Part shown: positions 1-11,596 of the stretch, piece by piece
Position numbering within the stretch: position 1 is the stretch's first letter
Layout: every line of letters begins with the position of its first letter
Assembly (NCBI GenBank): GCA_025677815.1
Contig: JAIXMP010000039.1
Location: 289,787 to 353,786 of the forward strand
DNA: 64,000 nucleotides
DNA from: Phascolomyces articulosus
Taxonomy: Eukaryota; Mucoromycota; Mucoromycetes; Mucorales; Lichtheimiaceae
Reading direction: 5' to 3'
Notes under the pieces: generated by a model
What the model saw: only the letters and a program-made list of their open reading frames with translations
The model's database searches: none
Told to the model about the DNA's origin: nothing
Made by a program: the position numbers and the translations under genes

Positions 1-1097
1 GACCAAGAAGAATATGGATTAGTAAATATATTTTGTTTACAAAAAGAGTAATCAGACATGTCATTGGGATAAATTTATTAATTCACGGTGCTATATATTT
101 CAGGTTGGTTCCACTGAATGGGTTGAAGATAATGCTGACTGGCTCAGCAAAGAAGGCACTGTTTACATCAATGTTGACACTGCCGTATCTGGTCCTCATT
201 TCAAAGCTCAAGCTTCACCATCTTTGAACCGTCTCTTGTACGAAGTCACTAGCAACACACCCGATCCAAGGACTAACAATACAGTTTATGAAGCATGGAG
301 TGAATTTACCAATCGCACAGGAACACCTGCTCCTCAACCTTACATTGGTCAATTAGGTTCCGGTTCCGACTTCGTTCCATTTTTGGATCATTTGGGTATT
401 GCCAGTATCAGTCTTTCATTTGATGGTGATTACGGTGTCTATCATAGCAATTATGACAGTTTCCACTGGATGGAAAAGTATGGCGATCCAGGTTTTCATT
501 ATCATCAAACCATGGTTAAAATCTGGGGCCTTCTTACCCTTCGTTTAGCCGATAGTCCAATTGTTCCTTTACATCCTGTTGATTATGCAGATGCATTGTC
601 GGACTATGTTTCCAGACTAGCTGTTTATGCTGAAAAGAAAAATGGACCCTTCCCCTTATTGACCAAGGCAATTCACAAGTTGTCTAAAGTAGCTAACAAG
701 TTTGAAAAGAATTTACGCAAGTTGGAAGCTCAAGTCCAAGGTTATGAAAGTTTGGCAGATCTACCGTCCCATCTTGCTAAACGTGTCGCCAAGGTCAACG
801 ATCGTTTGATTTTCTTTGAACGTGGATTGTTGGATCCTGAGGGTATTCAAGACCGTACATGGTTTAAACATATTGTCGTAAGTACTGTTTTTTTAAATAG
901 GAGAGTTAAACAAATATAATTTACTCATATATCTATTTTCTTTTCAGTACGCTCCTGGTTTGTGGACTGGATATTCGAGTCAAGTTTTCCCTTCCATTAG
1001 TGATGCATTGGATGCAGGTGATGATGCTATGGTAAAGCATAAAGAACAAAGAGCCGCTCTTTGTATCGATAATACCAGAAAATCACTTAAGCATTAA
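1..1097 (+). CDS. M28 family peptidase, PSMA/NAALADase-like, 3' part (partial)
   Basis: This is the C-terminal 314 residues of a zinc aminopeptidase/carboxypeptidase related to glutamate carboxypeptidase II and the fungal vacuolar Vps70-like proteins. The gene starts before the window. I read exons 1-21, 104-877 and 948-1097, with introns 22-103 and 878-947, and the phases agree. The first exon carries DQEEYG, matching the catalytic/zinc-bridging Glu-Glu of the family. GSGSDFVPFL and the GVYHSNYDS segment hold the later metal and substrate residues, including the zinc-ligand His. A helical C-terminal transferrin-receptor-like dimerisation domain follows from about position 560. The family removes C-terminal acidic residues or processes peptides, usually as a membrane-anchored enzyme in the secretory or vacuolar system; the anchor would lie upstream, unseen. 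The gene converges on the receptor gene to its right, with about 160 bases between stops. Family assignment is firm; substrate is unknown. Confidence 0.9.
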
Positions 1098-1254
1098 GAA
1101 ACGCAGTAATATTATTTTACCTTCCCTTCCTTCCCCTCCTTCTCCAAAATCTTGTATCTTTTTTTTCTCGATTTTTTTTTGAATATTTATGTATAAATAA
1201 GGGTTATTTATTGCTGTGTAAAAAAAAGCACGCACACGTTTATATAAATACTAT

Positions 1255-4200
1255 TTAGAGATGTTCCATATTGCGTAATAATAATACATCAAAATCCCAA
1301 GGTTCTTCTCTTTCAACTGCACGATCCTCCCCAACTTGTTCCCAATTACGTATATAAACTACACGTGTTCCTCCTGAAGAAAACCCATTAACTGACTCCA
1401 ATGCACGATCAATGATTTGTTTTTCCTTGTCGGTGGGTCGTCGCCGACGACTGCTAGGTTCCACAAAATGATCCATACCGAAGTCATCCAGCATCAATTT
1501 TTTCGCAGTGGAAGACTCCAACTGTACAGTATTCGATATGTCACTATCCAATGAAACTTCTCTTTTCTCCTTTTTTGAAAACTTTTGCGGTCTTGCATCC
1601 AACGGCTGAGCAAACATTTCACTATCATTTCTCTCGGGACTGGTGGGTGAAAATTGAATAGATTGAGGAGGGGATAATCCTTCAGAATAATCATCTGAGA
1701 TTGGCAAAGATACATCTGATTGTCTATGATTCATGGATTTTACAATTGATGTTTCTCCCACCTTTTCCGCAAATTGTTTAGCAATTTTGATGCTTTTGGA
1801 AGGGGAGGCACCTCGTCCCCATACATGTTGCAACAATGATTTATCTTTGGCCCAAGCTTGAGGTGTGATATCGGATACACGACGGAAAATACGTGGGCGA
1901 TGTTCTTTGCTCCCGGTACTGCTTTGCTGCTTACTTGAACTTTCTGCGGGATGGATAGGATAAATTTCATGGTGTTCCGCATCTCCACCTGTATCAGTGA
2001 TGGTTAGGACGAATTTTTCAGCGCTGACTGGACTGCTGCTGGTAGGCGATTTGATACTTTTGCGTGAACTTGTATCTTTCCCTGGCCGTAATGAAATAAA
2101 AGGTGGTTCACGTTCGAACGATCGTAGACGTTGCAGAATGGGTCGCTTGCCTTTAGGATCAGCATCATTATCCTCCGATAACCGGAGACGATCTTCATTT
2201 TGACTATTTGTACTACTGGAGGATCGAGCGGAAAATCCAGGTTTGGATTTAAGACTTCCCAGAGGTGACGCTGATGCTGTTAGTGATACAAAACTAACCG
2301 CCCGTACGCTGCTTCTTTTAAAGAATTTATCTTTATTCTCAAATTCATCAATCGTTTCATTTCCTTCTGTTTTTATATCGCTTATATATGTTTGTGCTGA
2401 TGATAGTGAACTTGCTTGTGTCAATTGATGTTGCGGCAATTGCTGCAGTTGCTGTTGTTGTTGATCAATGCTTCGTCCTACAATGGGTGTAGGCATTTTG
2501 ATTGGGTCGACAAGAGGTGTCGCTTGCCCTGCTGTCATATTAACCAATTCAAGAGGTCGTTCACGATCCTGGTTACTTGGTTTCACACAAAAAACATGGA
2601 TTAATAACCAATGAATAAGCATGGCGAGTCGTGGATGTGTATAGCATTCAACAATCTGTACGGCTTGTTCATTCCTACTATCATGCAATCCACTTAACGT
2701 ACTACGACTTACACGGCCGGCCATACTGTTTTGGTTACGAAGAGACTGTCGCCGTTGGATTTCATTCAGTGCCCACATTTCATTCATGGTTACCGTATCC
2801 ATGCCCCCCGCTCTTCGTATACTGCGATTCCCGCCAATAATATGCATGGGCATCATAAATAGTATATCATCTTTTTCGTTATGTGGTACCAAGCATGGGA
2901 AGAAAACATGATAAGTTCGTTTAAACCATGAATAGGTATGAGGAGACTGCTCTTCTTCTGTATTTGATGGCAGTTGAGAGGTAGGAGAGTCGATAGAGGG
3001 TGAAATTCTTGCACTGTTACTCAACCGGTTTACTAGATCTTGAAGACGACCATGTGGGTCATAGATATCGACATGTGGGTATGTGTACCGGCGCCCAGTT
3101 GCAGAACGAACAATTTCTTCTCTTGGGCTATTATCTGCTGGCTTTCTCTTTTTTGCAGCAGCATTGCCAACAACTCCCAAAGCTACCGATGTACGCCCTT
3201 GAACTGCATCTTGTGCCAATTGTTGTCCATGGAATAAGTTCATGTTGAACTGTAGTTCGCTTGTTTCGCTTGAAGGTGCCGAGAGGGTGCTAGTATATAT
3301 CGATAGGTCAGACCGAGACGAGTGTTTTGAAACGGTAGATGCATCATCTGCACTGAATAAACGTCGTGATCCTCGCATGGATACTTGATCCAGTGAAGGA
3401 GCCGATATAGGAGGAAAAGATATTGCGGATGATGGTGGAAGCGGTGGTTTTTTAAGTAATGTTTCAACTGGACAGTATTCATCAACATAACGACGTTTGG
3501 TACGTTTACTAATTTCACGTGCAACTGCAATTACTGCTGGATCCGTGAAATAGATGCAACTAATAAAAAAACCTAATTCATGATAAATAATACATTTCAA
3601 AAAAAAGATCAATGGATCATAATAAATGTATAAATGTATACCTATTAAATTCCCAAGTAACGCATCAGCGGCTAGCACGCCAAGAGGTATAAAAGACCCG
3701 TGCGTACCAGTTGCTTCTATTCCAACACCACATCCTCTACATATTAAGGGTACTATATAATAATCACTTGGATATTAACTATCTGTGTCAATTTTTTATA
3801 TTCAAAGTTTACTTACTAAGAGGATAACATATACATCGAAAAATGACTTTACGAAAAATAACAGTTGTCTTTTGTCCAACACGAATAGGTCGTCGATGAG
3901 GTATCATTGTTTCAGTATTACCAGATGCATCTCCTCTTGAAGCCATATCCAATGTTCCCGCAAATATATCCTTTTGCCGAGCAAACTTTGCAATAATCAA
4001 TACACTACATATGGTAGCCAATACAATGGAAAATAACAAGGCACCATAATACCACATCTAAAAATAATAAAGCTGTATTAGATTTAATGGAGTTCCACGG
4101 ATAATTACTATATATTTCTCACTCTTTTTTTAAATAATAATTTATAACCTTTCGTTTTTAGTAACTTGCCCATTTGAAAATACGAGATACTCGACCCACG

Positions 4201-4835
4201 AAATAATTAAAGTACCTTTTTTTTTTGTTTTTGACAGATACATTGGATTCAAACTTCAATTCTTTTTTTATTTCATATACAACGAATGATGATATATATA
4301 TATATAGAGAGAGAAAGAGCAAAGGAACTTACCAACATGTTCGACCTGTGGGAATTCCACCTGGAATAGGTACTGCTAATGGCACAAGTGTACCAACGAG
4401 TGCCACAAAAACACTAAAAGCATAATAATATTTCTCCATTTTTGCAGGATGATTGACTCTGACAATCAATATCATCACCAGATTGACGCCGATCATAGCA
4501 AGAGACATACAGCTCATAATGTCTGTCGCAATAACGAAAAAGATGATCACGTTACATCCTGGATTATAATCCACAATCCCAGTAATAGCCAATGTCATTA
4601 CGTTGTAAATGATATTGCATATACAGGCAAATACAATCAAACGAAGAGAGATTCGATTCGCCATAGAGGATTGATACCATAGGATAAAAAAATAGCTCAC
4701 TACAACACATACGCTTGCAAATAGAGATAAGGAAGATGCCCCACGAACAATACAAACGACTAAACGTCGACCTTCGGGCGTTTCAATGGCTTGATCAAAA
4801 GGTCGTGTCTCCAATAATATAGAATCATCATACAT
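1255..4835 (-). CDS. Seven-transmembrane receptor (cAMP-receptor-like / Git3-like GPCR) with long cytoplasmic tail
   Basis: Five exons read on the minus strand (4333-4835, 4170-4215, 3817-4057, 3642-3734, 1255-3572) give about 1066 residues. The first 300 or so hold hydrophobic segments typical of class E / Git3-type fungal GPCRs: TM1-TM4 in exon 1, a GRTCW extracellular-loop motif, RIFKWMWYYG leading into TM5, and GNLIGFFISCIYFTDPAV as TM7. About 760 residues of Ser/Thr-rich, charged, low-complexity tail follow, far longer than in most relatives, with several Gln and Ser runs. Such receptors couple nutrient or cAMP-like signals to G proteins at the plasma membrane; the ligand cannot be inferred. 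Intron 2 needs a GC donor (GCAAGT at 4169) to keep frame, because joining exon 1 straight to the third exon makes a stop. Intron 4 (3573-3641) is 69 bases and in frame, so a naive reading would wrongly keep it. Start is the first Met before TM1. Exon 2 is the least certain part. Confidence 0.8.
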
Positions 4836-5299
4836 CCTTTTGTAATAGAGCTGATAATAAAAAAAAAGTATGAAAAGGGAGAATAAAGAGGAATAAGTAA
4901 AAAAGAAAAGAAAAGAAAAGAAAAAGTACGAGTGATTTCCGAGGAATGGATTTACGTTTTGACCAAGTTCTTCATAATGTTGGGTTGGAGACCTAAGATT
5001 TTAAGTTTGTTCATTTTTGTATCTATCTATATTGTCACTATATATGTACATTTGAATACCCTTTTCCCCTGTTATCATTACTATAGTTGTACTCTATTGA
5101 ATAGTTGACAAACATATAAAATGTTGTCATGATAAAAACTCGTAACGAAATTTTTGTAAGTTTCCAATGAATGGTTTTTTATGGTATGAGAGAAAATAAA
5201 ATGCAATAATAATAATAAAAAATAAGAAAAAACTATAATACTAAAAAACATGCGGGTGTGTATGTTGCATTATGTACAAAAAAAACACAAAAACAAAAA
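4836..5299. other. Intergenic: receptor 5' flank and 3' flank of the GNL3-N gene
   Basis: This is AT-rich DNA with homopolymer runs and an AAAAG-type tandem run near 4900-4925. It should contain the promoter and leader of the receptor gene and the 3'UTR of the next minus-strand gene. No coding potential is seen. Confidence 0.6.
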
Positions 5300-5929
5300 T
5301 TAATCACTAGCAGCATCAACAGCTTCTTCTACTTCATCATCCTCGTTATCTTCATGTTGCTGCTGTTGCTGTGATCGTCGTTGTTCTTGCTGTTCCTTTT
5401 TCTTTTGCTTTCTCTTTGCAGATTGACGAGCAGACTTTGCCTTTTGCTTTTCCTCCTCACGCTATATTTTATAATAATTTATTAACAACTGAAATATTCT
5501 CTTACAACCCCCCTCCCTTATATCCTATCTATCCACAGACAATAAAAAAAATACATACGAATTGCCGTTCTTGTTCAATTTGATTCAAAAGTTCTTCCTT
5601 AAATGGCCATGAGTTGGGAATTCCGGGATCTTTCTTTGATTCTATGAATGAAATAAATCAATCCATGAGTATGTTATTCATTGATCAAGAGGAAGAAAGA
5701 AAGTAATCGAGAGATCTATCTATATTTACTGTTTGAAATGGGATTCTTTTTGGCTAATCGGTTTTGTTTTCTTTTGTGCTCTTTGATTTTATTCTTGATT
5801 CTATACTTAAGACCCAAGCTTTGACGTTTGCTTTTAACCTCTATAGAAACATTTATTCGTGTTAGTCTGTCGTTATTTTTTTTAAGAAAATTGAGATTTG
5901 GTGAACGATCATTTACTTTTTTTGACCAT
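5300..5929 (-). CDS. Short protein with only the Nug1/GNL3L (Grn1) N-terminal domain
   Basis: Four exons (5917-5929, 5730-5840, 5559-5641, 5300-5461) join in phase to 122 residues. The start MVKKKVKSKRQS, the basic helix ending in KKNPISN, and the signature [17 protein letters not shown] match the N-terminal domain of nucleostemin-family proteins (yeast Nug1, S. pombe Grn1, human GNL3/GNL3L). That domain is a basic nucleolar-targeting and rRNA/pre-60S-binding segment. A charged coiled-coil-like KKKEQQEQ stretch and an acidic tail ([16 protein letters not shown]) end the protein. The circularly permuted GTPase domain that should follow is absent: a TAA stop at 5300 is followed by non-coding DNA. 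It may be a real stand-alone nucleolar protein or a truncated paralog; all introns have good GT-AG sites and the frame is clean, which favours an expressed gene. The first coding exon is only 13 bases. Confidence 0.8.
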
Positions 5930-6974
5930 GGCGGGAGTGAATAAAGATCAAGAAAAAACAAGAATAATTTTTTTTTTAGTTTTCCTGCGGTTGGGGATTG
6001 ATGAAATGTGATTGGTCAGTTCCATTCACAGCTAGAAAAAAGGCTTTTTAATCGACTGAGAAATGGGACTCCAGCATAAATTATCCATGATATAATATCT
6101 AGGAAAAATAGAATCAAATGGCACTACGTTGAAGATCTTGTGTATTATTATTTTTCTATTTTCCAATAGTATATTAAACTGTAAAGTAGACGATAAAAAG
6201 TTCATCAGATTTTTATCCTATTGAGAAAATCAGAACCAACGAGTTCATGTAAAAACCTTTCTTTATCAATGAGTGCACGAAACGAAGGCTTCCTCTTCAT
6301 TTTCATGCTTACATTATTATTCCACCAAAACCATTTACATCCTCTCCAAAGCTGTTATAGCTAATTGTATATATTTATCATCATCACTTATTTTCATTAA
6401 TAATAGTTGAATACGTAGCCCTCTACTTTTTTTAAAAAAAAATAACGTCAAAAAAACTTATACCATCATCAAAAATATTTTTTTACAAAAAAAGCTTTGA
6501 ATCTCTCCTTTTTTTTTTGACCAATATTTGTATGTAATATGTACATCGACCAAAGTAATAATTGGGTTATGGGGGCATAATATGAAAGCAAATATGAGTA
6601 CGTGTGCGCGTGCGTGAGGATAAAGGGTTTTGTTAATGACAAAGAGAGAATAGATGAAGAGTTTTGTTTCGAATAGCTCCTTTTCTTTACGTATGACAAG
6701 AGTAGTAATATGTGTCTGTTGCTAATTTGTTGTTGAGAGTATATGTAAACGTTCTTGCAGCGCGTGTGAGTGTGTTATTTTTTTTTGTTATAATGACGGT
6801 CCATTGCTGTTGTTGTTGAATGACAAAGGGTGTGTGAAGTATAGTAATTGTTGGTTGAAAAAAAAGTGTTTGTAAGGTGGGGGGATAAGATAAGTAATAA
6901 TAAGAAGAAAAAATAAACAGAAGCGTGAATTGTAGATGTGGTGTATTGGAGTGGGTGGGGAAATAAAAAATAAT
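5930..6974. other. Intergenic: GNL3-N promoter side and DHH1 3' flank
   Basis: About 1 kb without a supported gene. It holds T- and A-rich runs, and the part near 6700-6970 is probably the DHH1 3'UTR. The open frames here are low-complexity and lack splice partners. Confidence 0.6.
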
Positions 6975-9109
6975 TTACATCAAAGGCATTGTTCTTGATT
7001 TGCCATGTTGCTGTTGTTGCTGTTGTTGCTGTTGTTGCTGTTGTTGTTGATTTTGATTTTGTGGTCGTCCATTATATTGTCTTCCACCTCCACGTCCACC
7101 TCCACCACGGCCTCTGCCACCACGATGATGATATCCACGTCCATTATTATCATATCGTCGCTGTTGATATTGTTGTTGCTGTTGTTGTTGATCCGATTCT
7201 TGTTGTTGTCTTTGTCGCTGTTGAGTTGCCATAGCAGCATCACGATTAGGTTGCTGTACTTGAGCATCATCCAATGCATTAGGAGCAACATACAATTTCT
7301 TGTCAATCACAGCAGGAATAGGTTTGATTTCAGTACCTAATTCACGTTCAATCTTGTACAAGTTGAATCGATCTTCATAAGTAATCAAATTGATGGCCAA
7401 ACCAAAGTGACCATAACGGCCGGAACGACCAATACGATGCAAATAGGTTTCAGCATTTTTGGGGAAATCGAAATTGATTACAACGTTCACAGCTTGAATA
7501 TCAATACCACGTGTCAATAAATCTAGTCAATTGATATAATGATATTGTTTAATAAGTAAAAAATGATTCATTTTTAAAATCGATTCATTCTCCCTTCCTC
7601 GCACATTCACACACTTTTTCCTTGTATTGTCTATAAACAACTTACCAGAACAAACCAAGTTACGGCATACACCATTTCTAAAGTCATGGAAAACACGGTT
7701 ACGATGACTTTGAAGCATACGGGCATGAGAATAGAAGCAAGAATAACCCAATTCAGTAATCTTTTTAGCTAAAAGTTCGACACGGTTCGTAGAATTGCAA
7801 AAGATGATCGATTGATTGATTTGCAACTATAAAAAAAATATCATATTCAAGTTATAAAATTTTATCATTAGGATATCTTTGTAGAAAAAAACCACTACCA
7901 CACTATTCATGCATACAACTACTTAAATAAAAAATGATAAATTTTACCTTGGAAAACAAAGTGTTCAAACAATGCACCTTTTGCTTTTCCTCAACATAAG
8001 CATAATATTGGGTGACACCACGTAAAGTCAATTCCTCCATCAAATTAATTTCATAAGGCTTGGTCAAATACTTTTCCTTGAAAGTCTTGACAATCATGGG
8101 GAAAGTGGCACTGAACAACATGATTTGACGATCTTTAGGGAAATAGGCCAATAATTGATCAATGAGAGGGGCAAATTCAGGAGATAACAGCTTGTCAGCT
8201 TCATCCATGACAAAGGTATGAGCTTCACTGAAATCAGCAATGCCTTTACCCGCCAAATCAAGAATTCTTCCAGGTGTACCCACAACAATATGAACAGCTT
8301 CACCCAAACGCATAATATCATCCTTGAGTGTTGTACCACCCGTTGTCACCATTACATTTAACCCCAAATGTTTACCCAAGTTCTTGCATACTTGAGACGT
8401 TTGCAATGCCAGTTCACGTGTAGGTACTAACAACAAAGCTTGAACCTTGTTCTTTTTGTTATTGATCTTTTCAAGCGTCGGGATCACAAATGCAGCGGTC
8501 TTGCCGGTACCATTTTTTGCGCGTGCAAGAATGTCGCGACCCGTCAAGGCAATGGGGATCGCTTCTTCTTGAATGGGTGAAGGTCGTTCGAAGCCGGCTT
8601 CAAAGATTCCCATTAATAATTCTCGTTTCAAAAAGTAATCTTCAAATTCATTGCCTTTGGTTGCAGTAACATCCTATAGTTATAATTTTTTATAATTATT
8701 AGAAAAAAATAAATGACAGTTTTATTTCCACACATTTCTATTTTTCTCTCTTTGCGTTATAAATAGTAATGCTTCATGAGAAGAAGGGGACATTTTCTTG
8801 TTCCACCTTATTAAACCACGTATATATAGAATATATAACCCTTCCTTTCCTTCCCTTTTGAACCCCTCTTCTCTCCCCCTTCCCACTCCCTTCTTTTCCT
8901 TGGGTGTTTTTTAATGGTTTAATTACCTCAGTTTGAGGACGAAGGTCCTTGGCAGGAATTTGAATGTTTTGTTTCCAGGTGTCGTTTTCGTGGCTAAAAT
9001 GCAATCATAATTATACACGTAGAAGCATTAAAATCTTTGTTCTCCAATAGAAACTTTATACGGAAAAGAAACAGAGAGAAAAGAACACCCCCATTATTTT
9101 TTACCTCAT
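6975..9109 (-). CDS. DHH1: DEAD-box RNA helicase Dhh1/DDX6
   Basis: Five coding exons (9105-9109, 8927-8993, 7948-8673, 7646-7826, 6975-7522) give 508 residues in consistent phase. All DEAD-box motifs are visible: AKNGTGKT (about residues 76-83), PTRELA, TPGR, DEAD, SAT, then ARGID-type TRGID and HRIGRSGR. The SHENDTWKQ start and [24 protein letters not shown] segment are diagnostic of the DDX6/Dhh1/Ste13 subgroup. Dhh1 activates decapping and represses translation in cytoplasmic P-bodies with Pat1, Dcp2 and Edc3. The C-terminus is a long Gln-rich tract with an RGG-like [12 protein letters not shown] block, a low-complexity tail suited to condensate formation. Its Gln run is encoded by CAA/CAG repeats near 7010-7060. 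The initiator codon sits in an exon contributing just five coding bases (ATGAG), so an automated call could miss the true N-terminus. The gene is divergent from CWC25 across about 320 bases. Confidence 0.95.
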
Positions 9110-9427
9110 GATTATAATCTTGTCGTCGTAATATAATGAGTATGCCAGATGTGGCTAATATGGATGAATATTATTCTATAAGTTTATAATCGTAAAAAAC
9201 GTGGGTACGTGTGTGCGTGTTATTTCGAGGATAGCGAAGAGAAAGGTGGAGAAATAGAAGAAAAAAAGACTTTTCACCAAAATCCCCAAGCTTTTACTGG
9301 TGACGTGCAAAACCACGCAAGTAAAAAAGCGGAGTCTTTCTCGCTCATTTATTTTATAATTGGTGGTTTGCTTTGCATTTTTTTTTTCGGTTTTACTCTT
9401 TTCTTAAAAACGATTTTATAATACATC
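9110..9427. promoter_or_regulatory. Divergent promoter region between DHH1 and CWC25
   Basis: This 318-base spacer separates two divergently transcribed genes and must hold both promoters and leaders. No canonical TATA box was picked out. An open frame at 9209-9421 crosses it but has no recognisable protein and I do not call it. Confidence 0.5.
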
Positions 9428-10505
9428 ATGGGTGGAGGAGGTATATATTCAACTATCATAAAAATAAAAGACAACATATTTGTTGTAAAAATTGCTATAT
9501 ATAAGAAGAAAACTAATGAAAATATTATATTTATAGATTTGAATTTGAAGAAAAGCTGGCATCCAGCTACATTAAAAAATCAGGAACGAGTTTGGAAAGA
9601 AGAAAGAAAACATGCCGAAGAACAACGAAAGATTGAACAAATGAAAAAAGAGTTGATGGAAGAACGACAATTACAAGAGCTCCAACAACTTCAAGAACAA
9701 GCAGGACAAAAGTAATTATAATTCCTTTTATATATATACAGTTTGGATAGGAAATGAATACTAATCTCTATTTTAATAATTTAGACAACGATCCGATCGA
9801 CTTGATTGGATGTATGCATCGCCTAATCAAAGTGGAGGTGCTGGTAATAAGGATGAAATGGAACAATATTTACTTGGTAAAAAGAGTGTGGATGACCTTA
9901 TACGCGATAAGAATAGTAAAGAATCGGTTAGTTATTTTTTTTATTTGCGAATGAATCAGATACTATATCCTAATAGGAACTAAGGGGAATGGGAGGCGAA
10001 GAAAAAAACTAATGAACGAGTTTTTCATAAATAGGTTGCTGGTTCGGCCGCTGAACGATTTGCTATTTCCAATGCCAATGCTAACAATGAACGAGATATC
10101 CAAGCTAAAATTCGAGAAGATCCATTACTCATGATTAAGAAACGTGAACAACAATCATTACGAGCTATTTTGGATAATCCATTACGGATGAAGGAGCTTA
10201 AAAAGGAAAAGAAGGATAAAAAGAAAAAGAAAAGTAAAAAAGAGAGTAGTGAAAAATCATCATCATCCAAATCGTCCTCCAAACGTCATGAATATTCCCA
10301 TCATAGTCAGCGTTTACGTCGTCATGAAGAATATAATCGAGAATCACGACCTCGTCATCGATCAAGATCCCCAGTTGCCGAACAAGAGGGTAAACGATCT
10401 ACAGCATCATCTAGTATAAGGAACCGAGACCGTTCACGATCTCCTGAAAGACGAAGAAGTCGACATTATTCACCAGATGAACGGCGTCATCGTCGTCGTG
10501 ATTAA
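9428..10505 (+). CDS. CWC25: Pre-mRNA-splicing factor Cwc25
   Basis: Exons 9428-9440, 9537-9711, 9785-9926 and 10035-10505 join in phase to 266 residues. The N-terminus [14 protein letters not shown] followed by ERVWKEE and a Glu/Gln-rich helix is the Cwf18/Cwc25-type signature (CIR_N domain). [13 protein letters not shown] and [12 protein letters not shown] match conserved Cwc25 positions. Cwc25 joins the activated spliceosome after Prp2 and promotes the first transesterification step, contacting the branch helix with its N-terminus. The second half is a Lys-rich block ([14 protein letters not shown]), then Ser/Arg-rich sequence with RS dipeptides, as in metazoan CCDC49/CWC25. The first coding exon is 13 bases, matching the conserved MGGG start. 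Nothing is broken. It shares an upstream region with DHH1. Confidence 0.93.
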
Positions 10506-11570
10506 ATAAATTACATATATATAGCATTTTATTTTCTTGAATTAGATGTTAGCAGTGATGCCTTATAAACAAAAAGAGAAGGAACCGTTGTTTGACGTCT
10601 ATGACATTGGGGTAAAAATGAAGAAGGAAGTAGGAATATGATATTAACAGTTGCTGTTTTATGGTTTTGAGAGTTAATACCTTTACAGTCTTGTAAATTC
10701 TAGGGTGATCCATTTCTTGTAACATATGAAAAGGAGAACTGGTATTAACTATTGTATATAATATAATGAAGAGAAGAGTAATTACATATATCTTAAGGTA
10801 TAATAGAAAAAGTACAATAAGGTTTTACTGTTTGCTTGTGTATTTCTTTGTACACAAGATCTTGAGATATACTATCTAGTAGTTTATATAGGTGTTATAA
10901 ATATTTTTATACATAATAAAAAGACAACCTCTATATTTGCTGCAAACAATCACATATTCAATATATAAATATGGTTATTATATTTATGTAAGAAAAAAGC
11001 CATGCTATGTTTATACATATAATCACGAAAAAATAGAAATATGTGAACGTTTATTGAAGATCACTTTTAAGCTATATATGGGTAGAATCAATGTTACTAT
11101 TCTTATAATCACCACCATTCTTGAGCAAATGGATACAGTTCTGTTATTGTACACTTTCTATTTTTGCTTTTTTTCATGCACGGAGAAATTTTAGAATGAC
11201 TTGACATGATATTAAATGGTTTATTCTATGGGCTTAGCTACTAATCTGTATATTCTGTTGTAATACCCTTAAAAGTGTGACAAACATGAACCCAATTTTT
11301 TTTAGTGGCGATCCACTTGAAGCATAAAAAAGGTGGTCCGTGCGTCTACTCTTATCTCCTTTGATCTCCAATAGATATGTTTTTTGTTAAACTCAAAAGT
11401 ATCTCGAAACTCCTACTTTTTTTACCATCATTCTTTCAAGATTAACACCCATTCTACTCTTTAATTTTCAAAAATTAAGGTTAAAATACACTTGCACCAA
11501 GAAATAGGAAACATAATTCATCTTAGATAAGATAACTATGTAATTGAAAATAATAATCTACACATGTTGG

Positions 11571-11596
11571 CGCCGCAGGAAAATATATAAATAATT
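11571..11596 (+). promoter_or_regulatory. TATA-box unit with upstream GC box, no gene recognised downstream
   Basis: A GGCGCCGCAGG box is followed within a few bases by AATATATAAATAAT, then a CA-rich stretch resembling a start region (ATCACATCACAACACC). The layout resembles the TATA region of the zinc-finger gene at 17.5 kb. Nothing recognisable is encoded in the following kilobase, so it may drive a non-coding RNA or be a relic. Confidence 0.35.

Noticed and set aside
7005..7340. Long Leu/Ser-rich open frames opposite DHH1
   Set aside because: They are antisense shadows of the CAA/CAG-encoded Gln tract and the RGG tail.
9209..9421. 70-residue frame in the DHH1-CWC25 spacer
   Set aside because: No ATG context, family or splice link; ends in low-complexity hydrophobic sequence within a promoter region.
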